8,497 nt of DNA. Source: CBDUMN01 sp965368335. GTDB taxonomy: Bacteria > Pseudomonadota > Alphaproteobacteria > Rhodospirillales > JAPHRK01. A program made the translations under genes and the position numbers. The stretch covers positions 1-8,497 of the forward strand of contig CBDUMN010000128.1 in assembly GCA_965368335.1 (NCBI GenBank), in the 5' to 3' direction. The notes under the pieces are model-generated. The model did no database searches and had not been told where the DNA came from. It was given only the letters and a program-made list of their open reading frames with translations. Of the stretch, positions 1-5,648 are shown in pieces; positions within the stretch are counted from its first letter, which is position 1; each line of letters starts with the position of its first letter.

Positions 1-41
1 GTTCAGCGGCCCGATCCAGTGTTACCGATTTTCGGCAAAAA

Positions 42-821
42 TCAATGGACGTCCGCCCAGATGCGTTTCTTGAGCGCATAGAACATGGCGGTCAAGACGA
101 TCAGGAAGATCATCACGCGAAGGCCCATGGACTTGCGCTCCTCCAACTCGGGCTCGGCGGCCCAGTTGAGGAAGGCGACGACGTCCTTGGCGTGGTTTTC
201 GAGGGTCGGCGCGGTGCCGTCCTCATATTCCACCGCTTCTTCAAAAAGCGGCGGCGCCATGGAAATCTGATGACCCGGGAAGTACTTGTTGTAGTACATG
301 GTGTCGGGCATCTCGACGCCTTCGGGCGCTTCGTCCATATAGCCGATCAGCAGGCCGTAGACATAGTCCGGGCCGCCTTTACGCGCTTTAGCCATCAAGG
401 AAAGATCGGGCGGCAGAGCGCCACCGTTACCGGCCTTGGCGGCCAATTCGTTGGCGAACGGCGGAACGAACTTGTCAGCCGGCTTGGCCGGACGCATCCG
501 GAACTCACCGTCTTCAAGCACTTCACCGAACTCATTGGGACCGTCGCGCAGTTCATACTCGGCGGCGATTTCCTTCACTTCGTCTTCGGTGAAGCCAATG
601 GCCTGCAGGTTGCGGTAAGCAACCAGACGCAGCGAATGACAGCCGGCGCAGATTTCTTTGTAAACCTGGAAACCGCGCTTGAGCTGAGGTTCGTCGTAGT
701 GGCCGAACAGACCGTTGAAGGTCCAGTCCTGCGCTTCAGGCTTGGGCGCATCGCCTGCAGCCTGAGCCGCACCGGCGGTCAGAGCTAGAGCCGCAATGGC
801 GGAGAGAACGATCTTACGCAT
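42..821 (-). CDS. petC: Cytochrome c1 subunit of the ubiquinol-cytochrome c reductase (bc1) complex
   Basis: This is the haem c subunit of the bc1 complex. It takes electrons from the Rieske protein and passes them to periplasmic cytochrome c. The 259-residue product begins with a Sec signal peptide (hydrophobic residues 4-20, AQA cleavage near residue 21). The haem-binding CAGCH is at 58-62, and the likely axial ligand is Met188 in ISMAPPL. A C-terminal anchor helix (about 233-250) is followed by the positively charged KKR. The frame stays open upstream to 953, but ATG at 821 is chosen because it directly precedes the signal peptide, has a strong GGAGGA site, and forms a TAATG overlap with the petB stop. 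The only cysteines are the two in the haem motif, so the extra disulfide known in Rhodobacter cytochrome c1 cannot form. It is the last gene of petABC. Family assignment is secure. Confidence 0.97.
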   Translation of the reverse strand: MRKIVLSAIAALALTAGAAQAAGDAPKPEAQDWTFNGLFGHYDEPQLKRGFQVYKEICAGCHSLRLVAYRNLQAIGFTEDEVKEIAAEYELRDGPNEFGEVLEDGEFRMRPAKPADKFVPPFANELAAKAGNGGALPPDLSLMAKARKGGPDYVYGLLIGYMDEAPEGVEMPDTMYYNKYFPGHQISMAPPLFEEAVEYEDGTAPTLENHAKDVVAFLNWAAEPELEERKSMGLRVMIFLIVLTAMFYALKKRIWADVH

Positions 822-2095
822 TATGCTTCCTCCGTTTTGGCGGCTTTGGTGACGGCACTCGCGATGCTGTCCGGAACCGGCTTGGTTTTCTCGAATTTCC
901 CCAACAGCGGAATAATCACCAGGATGTGGGCGAAGTAGTAGAGCGTCGACCACTGACCAACGATGACCAGCACGCCCTCGGCAGGCTTGGCGCCGACATA
1001 ACCGAGAACGAAGCAGTTGAGGAAGAATATCCAGAAGAACCCTTTATAGAGCGGACGGAACTTGGCGCTCCGCACCGGCGACCGGTCCAACCAAGGCAGG
1101 AAGAACAGGATGATGATCGCGCCGAACATGGCAATCACACCCGCCAGCTTCGGCGTAATGAACAGAAGCTGGAACGGCAGGTAAATGAAAGCGTCCGCAG
1201 TGAAAGCGCGCAGGATCGCGTAGAACGGCAGATAGTACCATTCCGGCACGATATGTGCGGGCGTCACCAAGGGGTTGGCTTCGATGTAGTTGTCCGGCTC
1301 ACCGAAGAAGTTAGGCGCCCAGAACACGAAGGCCAGGAAGAAGATCATGAACAGCCCGACGCCGTACAGGTCTTTGATGGTGTAGTACGGGTGGAACGGA
1401 ATGCTGTCGGCTTCGGTCTTCATCTCAACGCCGAGCGGGTTGCTCGACTTCACCGTATGCAGAGCCCAGAGGTGGACGCCGACCAGAGCGGCAATCACGA
1501 AGGGCAGCAGATAGTGCAGCGAGAAGAAGCGGTTCAGGGTCGGGTTATCAACCGAGAAACCACCCCACAGCCAAGTCACGATCGGATCGCCGACCAGCGG
1601 GATCGCCGAGAACAGGTTGGTGATCACGGTCGCGCCCCAGAAGCTCATCTGACCCCAAGGCAACACATAGCCCAGGAAGCCCGTCGCCATCATGGCGAGG
1701 TAGATCACCAGACCGACGGCCCAGAGGATTTCACGCGGCGCGCGGTAGGATCCGTAATAGAGCCCCCGGAACATGTGGATGTAGACCACGATGAAGAACA
1801 TGGACGCGCCGTTCATGTGCAGATAACGGATCAGCCAACCGTAGTTGACGTCGCGCATGATGCGCTCAACGCTATCGAACGCCATGGAAGTATGCGGCGT
1901 GTAGTTCATCACCAGGAACACACCGGTGAGGATCATGATGACCAGAACGGTCAGGGCCAGGGAACCGAAGTTCCACCAGTAATTCAGGTTTTTCGGGGTC
2001 GGATAACCGGCCGTCGAATGGTGCATCATGGAGAAGACAGGCAAACGGCTGTCGACCCACTTGATGACCGGATTTTTCCAAGTTACGTCGCTCAT
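821..2095 (-). CDS. petB: Cytochrome b subunit of the bc1 complex
   Basis: This is the integral membrane, di-haem subunit of the bc1 complex, carrying the quinol-oxidation (Qo) and quinone-reduction (Qi) sites of the Q cycle. The 424-residue product has eight evident hydrophobic helices. The four haem ligands are His93 and His107 in one helix and His194 and His208 in another; both pairs are 14 residues apart, as in Rhodobacter cytochrome b. The Qo-site signature PEWY is at 284-287. The N-terminal motif around SMMHHSTAGYPTPKNLNYWW is typical of alphaproteobacterial forms. Length matches the one-piece bacterial and mitochondrial type rather than the split b6/subunit IV type. The gene starts 11 bases after petA; a G-run ribosome site overlaps the petA stop. 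Its own stop overlaps the petC start by one base. Some databases call this gene fbcB or cytB. Confidence 0.98.
   Translation of the reverse strand: MSDVTWKNPVIKWVDSRLPVFSMMHHSTAGYPTPKNLNYWWNFGSLALTVLVIMILTGVFLVMNYTPHTSMAFDSVERIMRDVNYGWLIRYLHMNGASMFFIVVYIHMFRGLYYGSYRAPREILWAVGLVIYLAMMATGFLGYVLPWGQMSFWGATVITNLFSAIPLVGDPIVTWLWGGFSVDNPTLNRFFSLHYLLPFVIAALVGVHLWALHTVKSSNPLGVEMKTEADSIPFHPYYTIKDLYGVGLFMIFFLAFVFWAPNFFGEPDNYIEANPLVTPAHIVPEWYYLPFYAILRAFTADAFIYLPFQLLFITPKLAGVIAMFGAIIILFFLPWLDRSPVRSAKFRPLYKGFFWIFFLNCFVLGYVGAKPAEGVLVIVGQWSTLYYFAHILVIIPLLGKFEKTKPVPDSIASAVTKAAKTEEA
827..833 (-). promoter_or_regulatory. Ribosome binding site of petC
   Basis: On the minus strand GGAGGAA lies inside the last codons of petB, five bases before the petC ATG at 821. 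It is close to an ideal Shine-Dalgarno sequence. It decides the start in favour of 821 over the longer open frame reaching 953. With the TAATG overlap it implies translational coupling of cytochrome b and cytochrome c1. Confidence 0.8.
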
Positions 2096-2106
2096 CTCAG
2101 GCCCCC

Positions 2107-2667
2107 CTAACCAATCTTGACGGTTTCGTCATCGAGAAACTCATAGGGCGGCACTTCGAGGTTCTTCGGCGCGGGACCCTTGCGGATACGGCCGGAGGTA
2201 TCGTAGTGCGAACCATGGCAGGGGCAGAACCAACCGCCGAATTCCCCTTTCGGGTCGGTGGCTTTCTGGCCCAAGGGAATGCAGCCCAGATGGGTGCAAA
2301 CGCCGACCATCACCAGCCACTGCTCTTTCTGGACCCGATCCTCGTCTTTCTGGACGTCGATCAGGGTCGCGCTGTCATCTTGCTTGGCCTGGGCAATTTC
2401 CTCTTCCGTCCGGTGCCGGACGAAAACCGGCTTGCCACGCCAGGTGATGGTGATGCTCTGACCTTCCTCGATCGCGGAAAGATCGACTTCCGTCGACGCC
2501 AACGCCAGAACGTCGGCCGACGGGTTCATGCTGTCGATGAAAGGCCAGACGGCGAGTCCGGTCCCAACGACTCCCACGGCGCTGGTCGCCAGGAGAAGGA
2601 AATCGCGTCGCGTCTCCCCATTCTCTCCGCCCGACTCAACCCCGGGATTTGCTGCTGTTTCAGCCAT
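2107..2667 (-). CDS. petA: Rieske [2Fe-2S] iron-sulfur subunit of the bc1 complex
   Basis: This is the Rieske protein, which removes the first electron from quinol at the Qo site and swings to cytochrome c1. The 186-residue product has a twin-arginine signal-anchor: RRDF at 20-23 followed by a hydrophobic helix (about 24-44), as expected for export of a folded Fe-S protein by Tat without cleavage. The cluster-binding boxes are CTHLGC (124-129) and CPCHGSHY (148-155), giving Cys124, His126, Cys148 and His151 as ligands, with Cys129 and Cys150 as the disulfide pair. Ser153 and Tyr155, known to raise cluster potential in this family, are both present. The ATG at 2667 is preferred over the ATG at 2733 because it has a GAGG site at proper spacing and gives the usual short N terminus before the RR motif. 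It is the first gene of the operon. Confidence 0.97.
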   Translation of the reverse strand: MAETAANPGVESGGENGETRRDFLLLATSAVGVVGTGLAVWPFIDSMNPSADVLALASTEVDLSAIEEGQSITITWRGKPVFVRHRTEEEIAQAKQDDSATLIDVQKDEDRVQKEQWLVMVGVCTHLGCIPLGQKATDPKGEFGGWFCPCHGSHYDTSGRIRKGPAPKNLEVPPYEFLDDETVKIG

Positions 2668-2674
2668 TGATATA

Positions 2675-2681
2675 CCTCTTT
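2675..2681 (-). promoter_or_regulatory. Ribosome binding site of petA
   Basis: AAAGAGG on the minus strand ends seven bases before the ATG at 2667. The alternative upstream in-frame ATG at 2733 would add 22 basic residues not typical of Rieske proteins, so this site decides the start. Confidence 0.7.
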
Positions 2682-2755
2682 GAAGCCCTTTACGGTGCCC
2701 ACGAATTCGTCTGATTTTAAACCCCGTCCCCACAGCCCGGGCATAAAACGGGATG

Positions 2756-2783
2756 GGTATAGTCGAAAAAGCTGATTTGTGAA
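2756..2783 (-). promoter_or_regulatory. Candidate sigma-70-type promoter of petABC
   Basis: Read on the minus strand, TTCACA (2783-2778; five of six bases match TTGACA) is followed after 16 bases by TATACC (2761-2756; four of six match TATAAT). Transcription would start near 2749 and give a leader of roughly 80 bases before petA. This is a visual match only. I saw no convincing FNR-like (TTGAT-N4-ATCAA) site in the divergent region. Confidence 0.3.
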
Positions 2784-2800
2784 AGGGGTAAGACCGGGTT

Positions 2801-2848
2801 TTTCGCTATTTTGCACAACCATTCGATAAATAATGATAGAAAATATCT
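2801..2848 (+). promoter_or_regulatory. AT-rich upstream region of trmL (promoter likely, exact boxes unclear)
   Basis: The 48 bases before trmL are strongly AT-rich and must hold its promoter if the gene is transcribed away from petA. One reading is TTCGCT (2802-2807), 17 bases, GATAAA (2825-2830); another is TAGAAA (2837-2842), which would put the start site almost at the ATG. Neither is a strong match. No Shine-Dalgarno sequence is visible before the ATG at 2849. Confidence 0.25.
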
Positions 2849-3304
2849 ATGCGAATCGCCCTTTTCCAACCTGACATTCCTCAAAACACCGGCACCATCT
2901 TGCGCTTGGCGGCCTGCATGGCCGTCGGGGTCGATATTATCGAACCCTGCGGCTTTGTTTTTGGCGATAAACGGATGCGCCGCGCCGGGATGGACTATCT
3001 CGAAGGTGTCGACCTCACACGCCACGAATCCTGGCAGGCCTTTCAGAAAACCTCGACAGAGGCCGGACGGCGGATTGTCTTGCTGACCACCCGGAGCGAC
3101 CGCCTCTATACGGATTTTGCTTTTGAAACGAACGACGCCCTTCTGCTTGGCCGCGAAAGCGCCGGAGTTCCCGAAGACGTCCATCAAGCAGCCGATGCGC
3201 AGCTGACCATTCCCATGGCCGAAGGCATGCGCTCGATCAACGTCGCCATCAGTGCGGCCTTAGTGCTTGGCGAGGCGCTGCGTCAAACAAAGACTTTCCC
3301 ATAA
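2849..3304 (+). CDS. trmL: tRNA (cytidine/uridine-34-2'-O)-methyltransferase, SPOUT family (TrmL-like)
   Basis: This is a SpoU/SPOUT-class methyltransferase expected to methylate the ribose 2'-OH of the wobble nucleotide (position 34) of certain leucine tRNAs with S-adenosylmethionine. At 151 residues it is the minimal TrmL type without an added RNA-binding domain. Visible motifs are QPDIPQNTGTILRLAA near the N terminus (motif 1, Asn13 to Arg19), IEPCGF with DKRMRRAGMDY (31-50), LLLGRESAGVP (motif 2, about 98-108) and IPMAEGMRSINVAISAALVL (motif 3, 121-140). Motifs 2 and 3 form the knotted cofactor site. Similarity to E. coli TrmL runs the full length. It lies divergent from petABC. No good ribosome site precedes the ATG, so the message could be leaderless or weakly translated. 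The exact tRNA target is inferred from the family. Confidence 0.93.
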   Translation: MRIALFQPDIPQNTGTILRLAACMAVGVDIIEPCGFVFGDKRMRRAGMDYLEGVDLTRHESWQAFQKTSTEAGRRIVLLTTRSDRLYTDFAFETNDALLLGRESAGVPEDVHQAADAQLTIPMAEGMRSINVAISAALVLGEALRQTKTFP

Positions 3305-3322
3305 CTTTATTTGCCCGGTTCA

Positions 3323-3351
3323 TTGGCTTGATCAATTTTCAATTATATATT
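3323..3351 (+). promoter_or_regulatory. Candidate promoter of the solute-binding protein gene
   Basis: TTGGCT (3323-3328) is followed after 17 bases by TATATT (3346-3351; five of six match TATAAT). Transcription would start near 3358, inside the first copy of the direct repeat described next, with a leader of about 80 bases. The TTGATCAA palindrome at 3328-3335 lies within the spacer. The assignment is visual and tentative. Confidence 0.35.
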
Positions 3352-3394
3352 TCCAGGGAATCTACGTTATTGTCCTAGGGAAACTACGCTCTTA
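3351..3394 (+). repeat. Two tandem 22-bp imperfect direct repeats with a shared AGGGAAWCTACG core
   Basis: The cores AGGGAATCTACG (3355-3366) and AGGGAAACTACG (3377-3388) match at 11 of 12 positions. Their start-to-start distance is exactly 22 bases, about two helical turns, and the full 22-base units agree at 16 positions. This spacing fits two protomers of a DNA-binding regulator on one face of the helix. The pair lies just downstream of, or overlapping, the candidate start site. It could mark repression from there, or activation of a second promoter closer to the gene. The regulator is not identifiable from this window. Confidence 0.5.
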
Positions 3395-3423
3395 AAGGCT
3401 CAAAAATAAAGAGCCCCGTTTAA
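3392..3423 (+). other. Hairpin in the leader of the solute-binding protein gene
   Basis: GGCTC (3397-3401) pairs with GAGCC (3411-3415) around a nine-base A-rich loop. The flanking TTAAA (3392-3396) can pair with TTTAA (3419-3423) across a three-base CCG bulge. The structure ends 14 bases before the ATG at 3438. It lacks a following T-run, so it is a poor terminator for trmL. It may instead be a leader structure affecting translation or stability. Confidence 0.35.
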
Positions 3424-3437
3424 AACAAAGCAAGCTG

Positions 3438-4169
3438 ATGATTCGAGGCGTCTTTCTTTCCGTCTTATTTGGAATGTTGCTGGCCGGTCACGCCGTTGCC
3501 CAGACACTCAAGCCCGTGGATTTTTCTGCGGTAAACATCGTGACTTCGGAATATCCCCCTTACAGCTTTTCCGAGGATGACGAGATCAAAGGAGTGGCCG
3601 TAGAGCGTACGCGCAAGGTTCTATCCAAGCTTCAGCTCGATACGCCCATCACCATCTATCCCTGGGCTCGGGCCTATGAAACCGCCCGGGTCACGCCGAA
3701 CACGCTGATTTTCAGCATGGCCCGCAGTCAAGAGCGCGAAAAAGCGTTCAAGTGGGTCGGCACCATCGTCGATTTCAACGTCAAGATCTTTAAGCTTAAG
3801 GAACGCGACGACATCCACGTTGAAAAGATCGCCGATCTGGCGAACTACAGCATTGGCGCGCTCAATCGAGACATCAAAGGCAATTACCTGCGCAGCCAGG
3901 GATTAAAACCGCAGACATACGCCTCTGAGGAAACCGGAATCCGGATGCTCTTCAGGGGCCGCATCGACCTGATGCCCATCGACATGGCGTCCTTTAAATA
4001 CCGAATGGACAACTTGAATTTGCCTATCGATGCGGTGGAAGAAGTCATTACTCTTTCCGATATCTCTCACCCCCTCTACATGGCCTTTAACCAGCAAACC
4101 CCAGATGCGGTAGTCAACGCCTTCAGAGAAGCCCTCGATGCGGTGCACAAAGAAGAAACCGCTCAGTGA
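3438..4169 (+). CDS. Periplasmic solute-binding protein, family-3-like (orphan, no transporter genes adjacent)
   Basis: This is a 243-residue secreted protein of the amino-acid-type periplasmic binding fold. A Sec signal peptide covers residues 1-21 (cleavage after AVA). Features of the family are an early beta strand ending in SEYPPYSF (37-44), GVAVE (52-56), the YPWARAYETA segment (74-83), SMARSQEREKAFKWVG (93-108), where an arginine usually contacts the ligand carboxylate, and GRIDLMPIDMAS (174-185). Length is typical of stand-alone binding proteins. No ABC permease or ATPase is adjacent, so it may feed a distant transporter or act as a signal-sensing protein; neither can be decided here. 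The next genes encode a DUF3422 membrane protein and a diguanylate cyclase. The ribosome site is weak. The ligand is unknown. Confidence 0.8.
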   Translation: MIRGVFLSVLFGMLLAGHAVAQTLKPVDFSAVNIVTSEYPPYSFSEDDEIKGVAVERTRKVLSKLQLDTPITIYPWARAYETARVTPNTLIFSMARSQEREKAFKWVGTIVDFNVKIFKLKERDDIHVEKIADLANYSIGALNRDIKGNYLRSQGLKPQTYASEETGIRMLFRGRIDLMPIDMASFKYRMDNLNLPIDAVEEVITLSDISHPLYMAFNQQTPDAVVNAFREALDAVHKEETAQ

Positions 4170-4171
4170 TC

Positions 4172-4220
4172 CTTTTGCAACGGCGGCAAAAGAGGGGCCA
4201 CGCAAAAAGCCTCTTGTTCT
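4172..4220 (+). terminator. Terminator-like overlapping hairpins after the solute-binding protein gene
   Basis: Two stems share bases. CTTTTGC (4172-4178) pairs with GCAAAAG (4186-4192), and AAGAGG (4190-4195) pairs with CCTCTT (4210-4215), followed by the T-rich GTTCTTTC. The second stem plus tail resembles a modest intrinsic terminator. The stems overlap at 4190-4192, so they cannot both form completely. Termination is likely to be partial. Confidence 0.4.
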
Positions 4221-4237
4221 TTCAAAAATCGTCAATT

Positions 4238-4267
4238 CCGGTTAAAAGTCGGCCTGATCAACCGGTT
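4238..4267. repeat. CCGGTT/AACCGG dyad upstream of the DUF3422 gene
   Basis: CCGGTT (4238-4243) and its inverse AACCGG (4260-4265) flank a 16-base spacer. The right half is part of the perfect palindrome AACCGGTT (4260-4267), which also makes a direct repeat of CCGGTT. It ends 24 bases before the ATG at 4292, a suitable place for an operator or leader stem. It may also be chance in this short region. Confidence 0.25.
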
Positions 4268-4291
4268 TATCCATTGCCATGAGTCGAGGCC

Positions 4292-5581
4292 ATGGGCGTT
4301 CGCCTAACTGAATATCCACTGCGGGAAACTTTGGTCGGAGAGCTACACGCAAGGCCCTTCGAGACCATGTGCGCGCCCGAACAGGCCTCCCACATCGCGC
4401 TTTTGACCGGCGAACGGACTGTCGAAGAGGATATTCGACACCTCGCCGATCTCTGCCGCCGATACAACGCCCCGACACCCGATGAAGACGCCAAGCACCA
4501 CATTGCCGATCTCGGTGCTTTCCGGGTCCGCTGGGAGCGTCATACGGAATTTTGCACCTATACTTTCTATCGGCAGGAACCGATTGAAACCCCGTTTGAC
4601 AATCCGGTCATCGAGTTGGTCCCTTCCGACTGGCTCAAGACCATTCCGGGCGAAGTCTTCGGCGCAGTCCACCTAACGCTCGAGCCCCAGGAAACACCCA
4701 ACCGACAACCCCATGAGTTGGCTCGCCTGTTTGGCGGAAACTCACTGGTTGGCTGCCGGGTGGCGGGAGGTCGGGCGCTGATGTTCTCCGATCTGCGGCT
4801 TCACCAAGATCGCTTTTCACGCATTCTCATCCGCGACATGGGACTGAACGAACGTCAGGCCGGACGGCTGGCTCAACGCGCCTTCGAGCTAAATACCTAC
4901 AGACTGCTGGCCCTGCTTTCCCTCCCCTTGGCGCGTAATAATACGTTGGTGGTCAACCGTTTGGAAACCCAGTTGGCCGAAGTGACGACTCGCATGGCCG
5001 AAGGCAACGGCAAGGGCTCGGAGGCCGAACTGCTCGGCACTCTGTCCGACCTCTCGGCCGAAACCGAAGGGCTTATCGCCGACAGCGGCTACCGCTATCG
5101 GGCCAGTAGAGCTTATGGAGAGTTGGTCCGCAAGCGGCTCGAAGACATGCGCCAGGAACGCATTGAGGGGCTTCAAACTTTTACCGAATTTCTCGACCGT
5201 CGGTTTACCCCCGCACTCGCCACCATCGAGGCAGCGGCCCGACGCCAGGAAGAACTTTCCGAAAGAGCGGCGCGGGTGACCGCCCTGTTGCGCACCCGGG
5301 TCGAGGTCGGGCTGGCCGAACAGAATCGCGGACTGCTCGAATCCATGGACCGACGGTCGCAAATCGCCTTACGTTTGCAAGAAACTGTCGAAGGCCTTTC
5401 GGTTGTCGCCATCAGTTACTATCTGGTGGGGCTGGTTCGCTACGCCTTAAAAGGCCTCAAAGAAGCCAAAAGTCTGCCTCTCGACCTGGATATCGCCACC
5501 GGACTTTCAGTTCCTCTGGTCATGTTGCTGGTCTGGTTCGGTCTTAAAAGGGTGAAACGAGGCCTTTTACGCGATGAATAG
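4292..5581 (+). CDS. DUF3422 family membrane-anchored protein of unknown function
   Basis: The N-terminal pattern EYPLRETLVGELHARPFETMCAP (7-29) and the overall layout match the DUF3422 family, common in Proteobacteria and functionally uncharacterised. The 429-residue product has a mixed alpha/beta N-terminal domain (about 1-205) and a long charged helical region (about 220-365) with coiled-coil character. At the C terminus are two hydrophobic helices (about 369-385 and 402-418) ending in KRVKRG. No signal peptide is present, so the large N-terminal part should be cytoplasmic, with the two helices forming a membrane hairpin. ATG at 4292 is the only start: an in-frame TGA lies at 4280-4282 and the next Met is residue 26. 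GAGG at 4286-4289 is only two bases from the ATG, an unusually short spacing. Residue-level function is unknown. Confidence 0.85.
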   Translation: MGVRLTEYPLRETLVGELHARPFETMCAPEQASHIALLTGERTVEEDIRHLADLCRRYNAPTPDEDAKHHIADLGAFRVRWERHTEFCTYTFYRQEPIETPFDNPVIELVPSDWLKTIPGEVFGAVHLTLEPQETPNRQPHELARLFGGNSLVGCRVAGGRALMFSDLRLHQDRFSRILIRDMGLNERQAGRLAQRAFELNTYRLLALLSLPLARNNTLVVNRLETQLAEVTTRMAEGNGKGSEAELLGTLSDLSAETEGLIADSGYRYRASRAYGELVRKRLEDMRQERIEGLQTFTEFLDRRFTPALATIEAAARRQEELSERAARVTALLRTRVEVGLAEQNRGLLESMDRRSQIALRLQETVEGLSVVAISYYLVGLVRYALKGLKEAKSLPLDLDIATGLSVPLVMLLVWFGLKRVKRGLLRDE

Positions 5582-5638
5582 ACATTAAATTTTCTGGCTA
5601 GGCGAATTGACGGTGTTTAGGATAAATCTAATCACAAC

Positions 5639-5643
5639 GGAAG
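5639..5643 (+). promoter_or_regulatory. Ribosome binding site of the diguanylate cyclase gene
   Basis: GGAAG lies five bases before the ATG at 5649. The frame is open further upstream to a TTG at 5607, but that TTG has no ribosome site and would add 14 residues with no recognisable role. This site supports the ATG start. Confidence 0.55.
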
Positions 5644-5648
5644 CCTCA

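Noticed and set aside
1..41. Possible terminator after petC (CCGA/TCGG short inverted repeat at 25-35)
   Set aside because: A 4-bp stem with a 3-base loop is too weak, and the window ends before the downstream context can be seen.
45..788. A 247-codon plus-strand open frame antisense to petC
   Set aside because: It is a shadow of the cytochrome c1 gene, with no ribosome site or recognisable motif.
926..2110. A 394-codon open frame on the plus strand, antisense to nearly all of petB
   Set aside because: Its translation is rich in Arg, Glu, His, Asp and Gln with no fold-like pattern. It mirrors the codon bias of the highly conserved cytochrome b gene opposite.
2665..2733. Longer petA form starting at the ATG at 2733
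   Set aside because: It would add a basic, non-hydrophobic stretch before the Tat motif; the 2667 start has the better ribosome site and family-typical N terminus.
2717..3187. A 156-codon minus-strand frame crossing the trmL start and the divergent gap
   Set aside because: It overlaps the well-conserved trmL in antisense and would cover the pet promoter region; no domain is visible.
3328..3335. TTGATCAA as an FNR-type site
   Set aside because: FNR sites need four bases between the TTGAT and ATCAA halves; here the halves overlap.
4279..4311. A 10-codon reading frame (ATG at 4279, stop at 4309-4311) overlapping the DUF3422 start
   Set aside because: There is no ribosome site before it and such tiny frames are expected by chance.
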